DNA of 64,000 nucleotides from Microbacteriaceae bacterium VKM Ac-2854. GTDB lineage: Bacteria > Actinomycetota > Actinomycetes > Actinomycetales > Microbacteriaceae. The position numbers and the translations under genes were made by a program. Each line of letters starts with the position of its first letter. The first letter of the stretch is position 1. The notes below the pieces were generated by a model that made no database searches, was not told the origin of the DNA, and saw only the letters and a list, made by a program, of their open reading frames with translations. Positions 25,058 to 32,245 of this stretch are shown piece by piece. The stretch is from assembly GCA_013205085.1 (NCBI GenBank), contig JABMLH010000004.1:124001-188000 (forward strand). The letters are read 5' to 3'.

Positions 25058-25110
25058 GGTGGGGCGCCTGAGGCGGGGCGGCTGAGGCGGGGCGGCTGAG
25101 GCGGGGCGCC
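25055..25110. repeat. 4 x 14-bp tandem array starting at a stop codon
   Basis: Four units of consensus TGAGGCGGGGCGGC, beginning exactly with the TGA of the GIY-YIG gene; the first unit has one T change and the last differs by one base. The period and the stop-codon anchoring match the array at 29275-29330. Confidence 0.9.
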
Positions 25111-25112
25111 GG

Positions 25113-25538
25113 CTACCCGAACGCCAGTGGCTCGCCCGTCTCCAGCAGCGACTTCAGGCTCGCCACGATCATCGGCCAACCACCGCTGACACCCTCGCGG
25201 ATCTCGCTGCCCACCGGGAATCCGCTCTGCGTCACCGTCAGCTTGACCGACTCGCCCATCGGCTCGATGTCGAACGCGACGCGCGAGCGCCCCTCCGGCG
25301 CCAGCGTCGCGACCTCCTCCGAACTCGCTCCCGTGGCCGCCCCGAACTCGGGCGTCACCGGGTGCCAGCTGAAGGCGAGTCGGCGCGGGCGGTCGGATTC
25401 GTAGACGCGCTGCTCCGGGTGCGCCATGGTCGCTCCGGCGTACACCCAGGTGATCTCGGAGCCGGCCTTCCAGTCGGAGATCAGCTCGACGGGTCGTGAC
25501 GGAAATACAGGGTCAGGACGGGAATGAGGGTGGAACAT
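25113..25538 (-). pseudogene. AHSA1/SRPBCC-family gene, N-terminal part lost
   Basis: The last ~115 residues are a good AHSA1-type lipid/ligand-binding fold: SDWKAGSEITWVY, RLAFSWHP, RSRVAFDIEPMGESVKLTV and GWPMIVASLKSLLETGEP. The first strand and helix, normally about 40 residues with a pattern like P-E-x-V-W-x-A-L-T-D, are missing. In their place is a Pro/Arg-rich stretch (MFHPHSRPDPVFPSRP), and the frame has no family-like start. A 14-bp inverted repeat (25500-25580) spans the suspect junction, which suggests a rearrangement or deletion. I call it a probable pseudogene; a short functional form cannot be excluded. Confidence 0.6.
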
Positions 25539-25580
25539 GCGGATGCGCACGCTAACCTCGCCGCTCACCCTGTATTTCCG
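25500..25580. repeat. 14-bp perfect inverted repeat at the broken end of the AHSA1 gene
   Basis: CGGAAATACAGGGT (25500-25513) and ACCCTGTATTTCCG (25567-25580) surround 53 bases. The A+T content of the arms is higher than the surroundings. It lies where homology to the AHSA1 family stops. Confidence 0.7.
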
Positions 25581-25638
25581 GCAGGCGAACGGGCGATCTC
25601 GGCGCAGTGCCTCTCGGCGCCTCGCGGCACCGTGCCCG

Positions 25639-26352
25639 CTACTGCACGCCGCGGACGCGATGCCCGATGGCGACGGTCTCACCCGAGATGGCGCCCGCGA
25701 TCTCGGAGGCGAGGAACACCACCAGCGCGGCCACCTGCTCCGGGCTCGACTCCCCCGGCCGGGCCGGAGCGACCTCGACCGACGGATGCTCGGTCACGAC
25801 GCCCGGGTTGACGGAGTTCACCGTCACGCCGGACCCGGCCAGCGCATCCGCCAGCCCCTTGGCCGCGAGTTGCACCACGCCGTTGCGCGCCGCCGCGGTG
25901 ATCGAGCCGCTCAGGAACGCGTTCTGCCCGTTCACATTCACGATCCGCCCGTAGCCGGCCGCGCGCATCGTCGGGATCACCGCGTTCGCGCAGCGCAGGT
26001 ATCCCATCGCCTTGCCGTCGATCGCGGCGAGCACCTGCGCGGGATCCGCGTCCTTCGCCGGGTCCAGCGTGCGGGCGGAGGGCGCCGCCGTGTTGATCAG
26101 CACATCCAGCCGGCCGTGCTCCGCCAGCACGGCATCGACGACGGCGGCCACCGACGCGTCGTCGCCCGTGTCGATCACGTGCGTCGACACCCCGCCGAGC
26201 CACACCGACGCCTCCGCGAGGCGCCCCGGGTTGCGGGCGGCGAGGGCGACGGTGGCACCGGAGGCGATGAGCTGTCGCGCGATCTCCCGCCCGATGTAGC
26301 CGGACCCGCCGACGACGAGGGCGACACGGCCGGTGAAAGTGGGTTCTGTCAT
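25639..26352 (-). CDS. Short-chain dehydrogenase-like protein with altered active site
   Basis: 237-aa SDR fold. The nucleotide-binding glycines (VGGSGYIGREIA, residues 14-25), the LDVLINTAA strand and the C-terminal NPGVVTEHPS are intact. The catalytic Tyr-x-x-x-Lys is not: the aligned stretch SITAAARNGVV puts Thr152 and Arg156 there, and the usual catalytic Ser is Asn141 or Gly142. It probably binds NAD(P) but may not act as a classical dehydrogenase. It is the second gene of a TetR-SDR operon (4-bp overlap). Confidence 0.83.
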   Translation of the reverse strand: MTEPTFTGRVALVVGGSGYIGREIARQLIASGATVALAARNPGRLAEASVWLGGVSTHVIDTGDDASVAAVVDAVLAEHGRLDVLINTAAPSARTLDPAKDADPAQVLAAIDGKAMGYLRCANAVIPTMRAAGYGRIVNVNGQNAFLSGSITAAARNGVVQLAAKGLADALAGSGVTVNSVNPGVVTEHPSVEVAPARPGESSPEQVAALVVFLASEIAGAISGETVAIGHRVRGVQ

Positions 26353-26915
26353 GAATCCAGGCTAGTCAGCGCCCGCAGCTGCTCGAAGGCCGAGCGGATG
26401 CTGCCCGCCAGATCCGCGGACGCGTCGCCGCGCACCCAGCGCTGGAAGCCGACCGAGAACACCATCACCGCCGTCTCGGCGGCGAGCCCGGCCGTCGATT
26501 CTTCGACGCCGCGCTCGCGCAGCGCCCCAGCGACCGCTCTCGCCAGGGTCGACATCTTGAGCAACTCGCGCTCCGTCAGGCTCGCGTTCGCCTCGATGAC
26601 ACGGAGGCGGCGGGCCGCGTAGCCGCGATCGAGCTCGAGGAAGGCCGCTCCCGACTGGATCGCCCCCACGGCGATGTCCGCCGGAGCCGCGTCGGCAGCG
26701 TCGCGCACCGCGGCGACGACCTCCTCGAGCAGCCGCTCCGAGCCGGCGAAGAGCGCCTCCCGCTTGTCGGCGAAGTGGCGGAAGTACGTGCGCTCGGTGA
26801 CCCCGGCGCGCTCCGCGATGTCCGCCGCCGTGGTCTGCTCGAAACCGCGCTCCTCGTACAGCTCGATCGCGGCGCCGACGAGTCGCCCGCGCGCATCCGG
26901 CAACCAACGTCCCAT
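26349..26915 (-). CDS. TetR-family transcriptional regulator
   Basis: 188-aa regulator with HTH FEQTTAADIAERAGVTERTYFRHFADKREALF and a TetR C-terminal domain. Its stop overlaps the SDR start by 4 bp, and it is divergent from an NAD-epimerase gene. A near-perfect 21-bp palindrome lies in the 98-bp gap (26961-26981). TetR genes with divergent oxidoreductase targets usually repress both directions and respond to a small-molecule substrate. Confidence 0.9.
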   Translation of the reverse strand: MGRWLPDARGRLVGAAIELYEERGFEQTTAADIAERAGVTERTYFRHFADKREALFAGSERLLEEVVAAVRDAADAAPADIAVGAIQSGAAFLELDRGYAARRLRVIEANASLTERELLKMSTLARAVAGALRERGVEESTAGLAAETAVMVFSVGFQRWVRGDASADLAGSIRSAFEQLRALTSLDS

Positions 26916-26960
26916 ACCTTCAGCCTACCGTGATGACAGTGACCGACATCGGGTGTACGG

Positions 26961-26981
26961 TGACGTCAGTACCTGACATCA
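26961..26981. promoter_or_regulatory. Operator candidate TGACGTCAGtacCTGACATCA
   Basis: A 21-bp dyad with eight of nine arm positions matching; the arms are TGAyGTCAG and CTGACrTCA. A weaker related sequence, TGATGACAGTGACCGACATC, lies at 26932-26951. It is centred between the divergent TetR and epimerase genes and is the obvious site for that TetR. Confidence 0.7.
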
Positions 26982-27013
26982 CGCCCGGACCGACCGGGCA
27001 CGAAGGAGTTCTT

Positions 27014-27904
27014 ATGCGCGTTTTCGTCACCGGAGCCTCCGGATGGATCGGATCGGCCGCCGTCGGCGAGCTGATCGCCGCGGGCCACGAGGTCACCGGC
27101 CTCGCCCGCTCCGACACGTCCGCCGCGGCGCTCGTCGCCGCCGGCGCCACCCCGCACCCGGGCAGCCTGGACGACCTCGACAGCCTGCGCTCGGGCGCCG
27201 AGGCAGCCGACGGCGTGGTGCACCTCGCCTTCAACCACGACTTCTCGGACTACGTCGGCGCCGGCCGCACCGAACGCGCCGCCGTGACCGCCCTCGGCGA
27301 CGTGCTCGCCGAATCCGATCGCCCACTCCTGCTCGCCGCCGGCGTCGCGGGACTCTCGACCGGTGTCGCCACGGAGCAGGACGAGCCGGCATTCCGCGGA
27401 CCGGACGCACCCCGCGGCGGCAGCGAGGGCCTCGCCCTGGACTACGCGGAGCGCGGCGTGCGCTCGATCAGCGTGCGCTTCGCGCCCACGGTGCACGGCG
27501 AGGGCGATCACGGCTTCATCTCCGCGATCGTCGCCGCCGCTCGTCGCACCGGCGTCGCGGGCTACGTCGGCGACGGCGCGAACCGCTGGTCGGCCGTCGC
27601 CCGGGCGGATGCGGGCCGGGTCGTGCGCCTCGCTCTGGAGCAGGCGCCGGCCGGCACCGTGGTGCATGCCGTCGGCGAAGAGGGCATCGCCACGAGGGAC
27701 ATCGCCGCCGAGATCGGGCGCGGCCTCGGCCTGCCCACCGCATCGATCGAGCCCGACGCCGCAGTGGAGCACTTCGGCTGGATCGGTCGCTTCTTCGGGA
27801 TGAACGCCGCCGCCTCGAGCGCCGCGACTCAGGCGCGACTGGGTTGGACGCCCACCGGGCCCGGCCTGCTGGCTGATCTGGAGGCCGGCTACTACTACCG
27901 CTGA
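27014..27904 (+). CDS. NAD(P)-dependent epimerase/dehydratase-type (extended SDR) protein
   Basis: 296-aa atypical/extended SDR. The Rossmann start MRVFVTGASGWIGSA is immediate. Later features are the HLAFNHDF strand, the region LALDYAERGVRSISVRFAPTVHG in place of the usual YxxxK helix, and VGDGANRWSAVARAD, typical of the YeeZ/SDR_a5-like group. The start has AAGGAG five bases upstream; earlier in-frame ATGs fall in the operator region. Control by the divergent TetR is likely. Substrate unknown. Confidence 0.88.
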   Translation: MRVFVTGASGWIGSAAVGELIAAGHEVTGLARSDTSAAALVAAGATPHPGSLDDLDSLRSGAEAADGVVHLAFNHDFSDYVGAGRTERAAVTALGDVLAESDRPLLLAAGVAGLSTGVATEQDEPAFRGPDAPRGGSEGLALDYAERGVRSISVRFAPTVHGEGDHGFISAIVAAARRTGVAGYVGDGANRWSAVARADAGRVVRLALEQAPAGTVVHAVGEEGIATRDIAAEIGRGLGLPTASIEPDAAVEHFGWIGRFFGMNAAASSAATQARLGWTPTGPGLLADLEAGYYYR

Positions 27905-27981
27905 GCGCCGGCGCGGGAGGGGCCCGCTCGGCCCGCGTTCGCGCGGAGCCGGCGCACAACCGAGGTGCCTAGGCTCGGCTG

Positions 27982-29277
27982 GTGCTTCGCGTGAACCCTC
28001 CCTGCGGCCCGCTCGACGGCTGGCGCGACGGCGCCGTGACGCGGTACACGGGCATCCCGTACGCCACCGCCGCGCGCTTCGCCGCACCGATCCCGGCGGC
28101 CGACCACGCGGATCCGCTCGCCGCCACCAGCTGGTCGCCGCCGTGTCCGCAGCTCCCGTCGCCCCTGATGAACGAGCTGCTCGGCCGCGCTTTCGGTGAC
28201 GCCGCGCCGAGCGAGGACTGCCTCAACCTCTCGGTCACGGTGCCCGCCGACGGCGGCGAGAAGATGCCGGTGATGGTCTGGATCCACGGCGGCTCGTACG
28301 CGATCGGCGCCGGCGACGTGCCGATCATGGACCCGGCCGCCCTGGTCGCCGAGCAGCACGTGATCGTCGTGACCGTCACGTACCGGCTCGGACTCTTCGG
28401 CTACGGGGGCGGCGCCCCTGGCCGCCCCGCCAACCTCGGCCTGCTCGATCAGCGGGAGGCGTTGCGCTGGGTACAACGCAACATCGCCGCGTTCGGCGGC
28501 GACGCCACCCAGGTCACCGCCTTCGGGCAGTCGGCCGGCGGCGACGCCGTGGCGAACCTGATGGCCCTCGAAGAGGCGCCGACGTTGTTCGCTCGCGCGA
28601 TCATCCAGAGCGCCCCGCTCGGCATCGCCCGTCGCCGGGAGCGGATGAACGTGGCGGTCGCGCGGGTCGCGGCCGGCGTCGCGGCGGACGCTCCGGTCGC
28701 GGACGTCGTCGCGGCGGAGTCGGCCGTGGCGAAGGTCGGCCTGCGATTCGGCCTGAAGGGCGCCATGCCATTCGCCACCCGGTTCGGCCACGACCCGCTG
28801 CCGACCGAAGACCGGATCGACGCCGCCCAGAACGCCGTCGCGCCGCGGATCGACGTGCTCATCGGCAACACCGCTCAGGAGGCGCGGCTGTTCGCGCCGG
28901 CGGTACTGCAGCGCCTGGGCCGCGTCGGCGCGGTGCTCTCGCCGCTCGTCGCCGCCGCGCTGACCGAGGTCGTCTACGGACGAGCGGGGCGTCGCTTCGC
29001 GCGCCGGCACGCGCGCTCCGGTGGCCGCGCGCTGCACTACGTGATCGGCTGGCGCGCGCCGGGGAACGCCTGGGGCTCGGCGCACATGGTCGACCTGCCG
29101 CTCCTGTTCGGTGCGGAGGAGACCTGGCGGGGAGCGGGACTGGTCGCGGGCAGCTCCTGGAGCGACCTCACGGCGGCCGGTAGCTCGCTCCGCGCGGTCT
29201 GGGGCGGCTTCGCCCGCGGCGAGGCGCTCGGCTCCCGCGGATCGGTGCCGGGCGTGCTGCGCTGGCGGCGCGTCTGA
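27982..29277 (+). CDS. Carboxylesterase type B (alpha/beta hydrolase)
   Basis: 431-aa esterase of the carboxylesterase/para-nitrobenzyl-esterase family. The nucleophile elbow is FGQSAGG, the oxyanion-hole motif is WIHGGSYAIG, and the family's SEDCLNLSVTVP precedes it. It is shorter than typical members (around 500 aa) through reductions in the C-terminal half. The catalytic His is probably in WGSAHMVDLPLLFG. GTG start; no Shine-Dalgarno, so the message may be leaderless. The stop codon opens a 14-bp tandem array. Confidence 0.88.
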   Translation: MLRVNPPCGPLDGWRDGAVTRYTGIPYATAARFAAPIPAADHADPLAATSWSPPCPQLPSPLMNELLGRAFGDAAPSEDCLNLSVTVPADGGEKMPVMVWIHGGSYAIGAGDVPIMDPAALVAEQHVIVVTVTYRLGLFGYGGGAPGRPANLGLLDQREALRWVQRNIAAFGGDATQVTAFGQSAGGDAVANLMALEEAPTLFARAIIQSAPLGIARRRERMNVAVARVAAGVAADAPVADVVAAESAVAKVGLRFGLKGAMPFATRFGHDPLPTEDRIDAAQNAVAPRIDVLIGNTAQEARLFAPAVLQRLGRVGAVLSPLVAAALTEVVYGRAGRRFARRHARSGGRALHYVIGWRAPGNAWGSAHMVDLPLLFGAEETWRGAGLVAGSSWSDLTAAGSSLRAVWGGFARGEALGSRGSVPGVLRWRRV

Positions 29278-29330
29278 GGCGCAGTTCGTGAGGCGCTGTT
29301 CGTGACGCGCAGTTCGTGAGGCGCTGTTCG
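29275..29330. repeat. 4 x 14-bp tandem array starting at a stop codon
   Basis: Units TGAGGCGCAGTTCG, TGAGGCGCTGTTCG, TGACGCGCAGTTCG, TGAGGCGCTGTTCG. The first TGA is the stop of the carboxylesterase. The alternating A/T at position 9 shows a 28-bp higher-order period. Period, copy number and anchoring match the array at 25055-25110. Confidence 0.92.
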
Positions 29331-29345
29331 ATCGACATTCAGGCG

Positions 29346-29651
29346 TCACCGTCGCCGCGTGTCCGACGCCCACACCCAGGCCGACTCTCCCGTGCCCGCT
29401 TCGACCGACCAGCACACGTGCACCGCGACGTCGCTCCACGCGATGGCGTGGCCCTCGACCGACACCGGCTGCTCACCCCAGAGCACCGTGGCCCGCACCG
29501 GCACCGGGATGCGCGCCCGCGCGGCGGGGTGCTCGCGTTCGAATCGCTCCTGCGGCGACAGGCTGCGCAGCGCCGAGGCCTCGAACCGCTCGACGATGCG
29601 CGCATCGATCGCACGGGAGATCGAATCCGCGTACCGCTTGGAGGTGCCCAT
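29346..29651 (-). CDS. Small hypothetical protein
   Basis: 101-aa protein starting MGTSKRYADSISRAID. The N-terminal half is a charged helix (KRYADSISRAIDARIVERFEA), the C-terminal half a beta-rich stretch with Trp residues (VRATVLWGEQPVSVEGHAI, HVCWSVEAGTGESAWVW). I have an impression of similar small proteins in related actinobacteria, but no known function. It has no membrane segment. The gene stands alone between the 14-bp array and a PCD-VOC gene on the same strand. Confidence 0.6.
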   Translation of the reverse strand: MGTSKRYADSISRAIDARIVERFEASALRSLSPQERFEREHPAARARIPVPVRATVLWGEQPVSVEGHAIAWSDVAVHVCWSVEAGTGESAWVWASDTRRR

Positions 29652-29689
29652 GCTCCGACCGTACGTCCGACCTCCGACACGCGATGCGC

Positions 29690-30355
29690 TCACCCCTCGC
29701 CGTCCGCCCAACCCGCGATGTCCACACCGTGGTTGTCGGGGGAGGCGAGCGTCCACCAGCGCGGCGCGAAGCTGTCGTCCACGATCCGCCCGCCGGCCTC
29801 GACCGCGGCCCGCACCCGCGCCTGCGCCTGATCGGCCGGCACCGAGACGTCGATGTGGCTGCGTCCGCGACCGGGGCGCGGCCGCCTCAACTCGTGGAAC
29901 CACAGGTGCGGCCCCCGACGCAGCGGGTCGATCAGATCCTCATCGCCCACCCGCGTGTAGCCGGACACCGCCTCCCAGAACGGACGCGTGTCGACTCCCG
30001 CATCCTGAGCGACCGCGATTCCGACCACGCTCAGCGCACTCGGATCCGCGGTGAGCCCCATCCGCTCGGCTGCGGCCCCGATCGCCGCCGCGAGGCGAGC
30101 ATCCGCTGCGCTCAGGGCACCGTCGGCCCGCGAACTGGTGCGGATCGCCACCCCCTCCGGCCGGAGGTCCACATCCGGTTCGTGACCGATGAGCTGCACC
30201 GCCGCGGCGATGTGCGCGACGAACTCCGCCGATTGCGCGAAGCCGGAGGTGCGGTAGAAGGCCTGCGCGCCCCAGAACAGTACGCGCCAGTCGCGCACCC
30301 CCGGCGCCGCATGGAACTCGTCCGGGCCGATCACGGCCGCCTCGTCACTCGTCAT
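29690..30355 (-). CDS. Fusion of pterin-carbinolamine-dehydratase-like and VOC (glyoxalase-like) domains
   Basis: 221-aa two-domain protein. Residues about 14-75 follow the PCD/DCoH pattern (DWRVLFWGAQAFYRTSGFAQSAEFVAHI, then GHEPDVDLRPEGVAIRTSS), though the usual His-His-Pro is Gly-His-Glu-Pro, so dehydratase activity is doubtful. Residues about 100-221 form a glyoxalase-like VOC domain (LWFHELRRPRPGRGRSHIDVSV with the metal-site His). This fusion recurs in actinobacteria and is usually annotated as VOC family; function unknown. It overlaps the small upstream gene by 11 bp. Confidence 0.8.
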   Translation of the reverse strand: MTSDEAAVIGPDEFHAAPGVRDWRVLFWGAQAFYRTSGFAQSAEFVAHIAAAVQLIGHEPDVDLRPEGVAIRTSSRADGALSAADARLAAAIGAAAERMGLTADPSALSVVGIAVAQDAGVDTRPFWEAVSGYTRVGDEDLIDPLRRGPHLWFHELRRPRPGRGRSHIDVSVPADQAQARVRAAVEAGGRIVDDSFAPRWWTLASPDNHGVDIAGWADGEG

Positions 30356-30590
30356 CGGGACCGTGTTCCTCCTCCTCCGGCCGCGTGCTGCCCTCTTCCA
30401 CCCGCAGCTCGTGCTCGAGCGTCGTCTCCAGGAGCGCGATCAACGCCGCGGCGAAGCCGGCATTCACAGCGCCGGGGCTGCGAAGCGCAGCAATGAGCTC
30501 GCGGAGGGCGACCTCCGGGCCGGGGTCGCGACGCGAAGGATCGCGATCCGAGGCATCGCGACCCGGGGCGGGCGGGTTCTGCGCAGCCAT
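30345..30590 (-). CDS. Small acidic hypothetical protein
   Basis: 81 aa, starting MAAQNPPAPG after GAGGAG. A Pro/Asp/Arg-rich N-terminus leads to one amphipathic helix (ALRELIAALRSPGAVNAGF) and a very acidic tail. Its stop overlaps the PCD-VOC start, which supports a real, coupled gene. No homologue is recognised. Confidence 0.5.
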   Translation of the reverse strand: MAAQNPPAPGRDASDRDPSRRDPGPEVALRELIAALRSPGAVNAGFAAALIALLETTLEHELRVEEGSTRPEEEEHGPDDE

Positions 30591-30752
30591 CACGCTCCTC
30601 CCCTCGAAACGTCGCGGGCTCGACGACGATCACCGACGGGGTCCGGGCCGGTACCGCCTACGCTACGCCCCTCCCCCGTCGCTGCACCGGGCGACGCGGC
30701 GCACCCGTTCTGGACATTGACGACGCCCGCGTCGGCTCTCCAGAATCCGAGT

Positions 30753-31238
30753 GTGTTGGAGGCATGGAAAGACTTCTTCGTGGCGACCGCCGGTGCCGGC
30801 GGCGCCCTCGCCGGGCTGATCATCGTCGCGATGACCGTCAACATCAAAGAGATCATCGCCATCCCGAGCATGCCGTCCCGCGCCGCGACGACGATCGGCT
30901 CGCTCGTGCTGATCGTGGTCACCGCCGCCGCAGGACTGATCCCGGAGCAGCCGAGCTGGGTCTTCGGCGCCTGGGTGCTGCTGTTCTCCCTCGGCGAGCT
31001 CGGACTCACGATCGACTCCGGCGTTCGGATGCTGCGCGTCAGCGAACCCGGCTCGCCCGGGCCGGCCTGGCTGAAGTTCGCCATCGCCCTCGTGCAGGTC
31101 GTGCCGTTCGTCGCCGGCGCCGCGCTCCTGTTCCTCGGCGCCGGATTCGGCGTGCAGCCGATGGCGGCGGGCATCCTCCTCGTCTTCGTCGGGTCCGTCG
31201 CGAACGCTTGGGTGCTGCTGGTCGAGATCCTGCGCTGA
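30753..31238 (+). CDS. Four-segment membrane protein of unknown function
   Basis: 161-aa integral membrane protein. It starts with a short cytoplasmic helix (VLEAWKDFFVATAGAGGALAGL), then four hydrophobic segments separated by short loops, ending LLVEIL. I recall many actinobacterial proteins with the same W-x-x-F-F-x-A-T-A-G-A-x-A-A-L-x-G-L opening, all uncharacterised. The start is GTG 30753 (TTG 30756 is an alternative). It has its own transcription unit. Confidence 0.75.
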   Translation: MLEAWKDFFVATAGAGGALAGLIIVAMTVNIKEIIAIPSMPSRAATTIGSLVLIVVTAAAGLIPEQPSWVFGAWVLLFSLGELGLTIDSGVRMLRVSEPGSPGPAWLKFAIALVQVVPFVAGAALLFLGAGFGVQPMAAGILLVFVGSVANAWVLLVEILR

Positions 31239-31293
31239 GGGGCGTTCCACCAGTCCCTGTTTCGTCGGCGCGGCGAGGCCTAACGTCGCAGAC

Positions 31294-32169
31294 ATGGACA
31301 CTTTCACCCTGAACAACGGCGTCGAGATCCCGGCGCTCGGCCTCGGCGTCTTCCAGACCCCGCCCGACGAGACCATCTCGGCGGTCGACTCCGCACTGCG
31401 GACCGGCTACCGGCACATCGACACCGCCGCCGCGTACGGCAATGAGCGCGAGGTCGGCACCGCGATCGCCGAGTCCGGCGTCGATCGCGGCGAGGTCTTC
31501 ATCGAGACCAAGATCTGGATCAGCGACTACGGCTACGACGAGACCCTGCACGGCTTCGAGAAGAGCATCGGCAAGCTCGGCATCGAGCAGATCGACCTCC
31601 TGATCCTGCACCAGGCCCTTCCGAGCGAGTTCGAACGCACCCTCGGCGCCTACAAGGCCCTCGAGAAGCTGCTCGCGGACGGCCGGGTCCGCGCCATCGG
31701 CGTCAGCAACTTCATGGTCGAGCACCTCACCACTCTGCTCGAGCGCAGCAGCGTTGTGCCCGCGGTCAACCAGATCGAGGTGCACCCCTACTTCCAGCAG
31801 CGCGAGGTCGAGGCCTTCGGCGCTCAGCACGGCATCCTGACCCAGGCCTGGTCGCCGATCGGCGGCATCACCTCCTACCGCGATTCCGAGAAGCGCAGCT
31901 TCGACGAGCCGGTCATCCTCGCCCTGGGCGAGAAGTACGGCAAGTCGGCCGCCCAGGTGATGCTGCGCTGGCACATCCAGGAGGGACGCCAGGTCATCCC
32001 CAAGTCGGTCAAGCCCGCGCGGATCGCCGAGAACATCGACGTCTTCGACTTCGAGCTCACCGCCGAAGAACTCGCCTCGATCGACGCGTTGGAGACCGGC
32101 ACCCGCGGTGGCCCCGAGCCCGAGGCGATCACGATGGCTGCATTCGGGCGGCCGATCCCGGAGGCCTGA
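31294..32169 (+). CDS. Aldo/keto reductase (2,5-diketo-D-gluconate reductase type)
   Basis: 291-aa NADPH-dependent reductase with a TIM-barrel fold. The catalytic tetrad is evident: Asp and Tyr in GYRHIDTAAAYGNE, Lys in FIETKIWI and His in LLILHQALP. The C-terminal cofactor motif is VIPKSVKPARIAENIDVF. This sequence class (AKR5-like) reduces diketogluconates, methylglyoxal or various ketones. Single gene, ATG start, normal length. Confidence 0.92.
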   Translation: MDTFTLNNGVEIPALGLGVFQTPPDETISAVDSALRTGYRHIDTAAAYGNEREVGTAIAESGVDRGEVFIETKIWISDYGYDETLHGFEKSIGKLGIEQIDLLILHQALPSEFERTLGAYKALEKLLADGRVRAIGVSNFMVEHLTTLLERSSVVPAVNQIEVHPYFQQREVEAFGAQHGILTQAWSPIGGITSYRDSEKRSFDEPVILALGEKYGKSAAQVMLRWHIQEGRQVIPKSVKPARIAENIDVFDFELTAEELASIDALETGTRGGPEPEAITMAAFGRPIPEA

Positions 32170-32245
32170 GTCCAAGGCGCCGGCGTTCAGACCCGACGTA
32201 GCGCGATCGCTCGCTCCGTCGCCTCGGAGCGAGCATGCTGGTCGT

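Noticed and set aside
25055-29330. CRISPR-like repeats.
   Set aside because: The 14-bp units are directly adjacent with no spacers and no cas genes nearby; they are simple tandem arrays.
29331-30752. Plus-strand frames over the small hypothetical, PCD-VOC and 81-aa genes.
   Set aside because: No domains and basic/Pro-rich composition; the minus-strand readings have recognisable domains, a Shine-Dalgarno and coupled overlaps.
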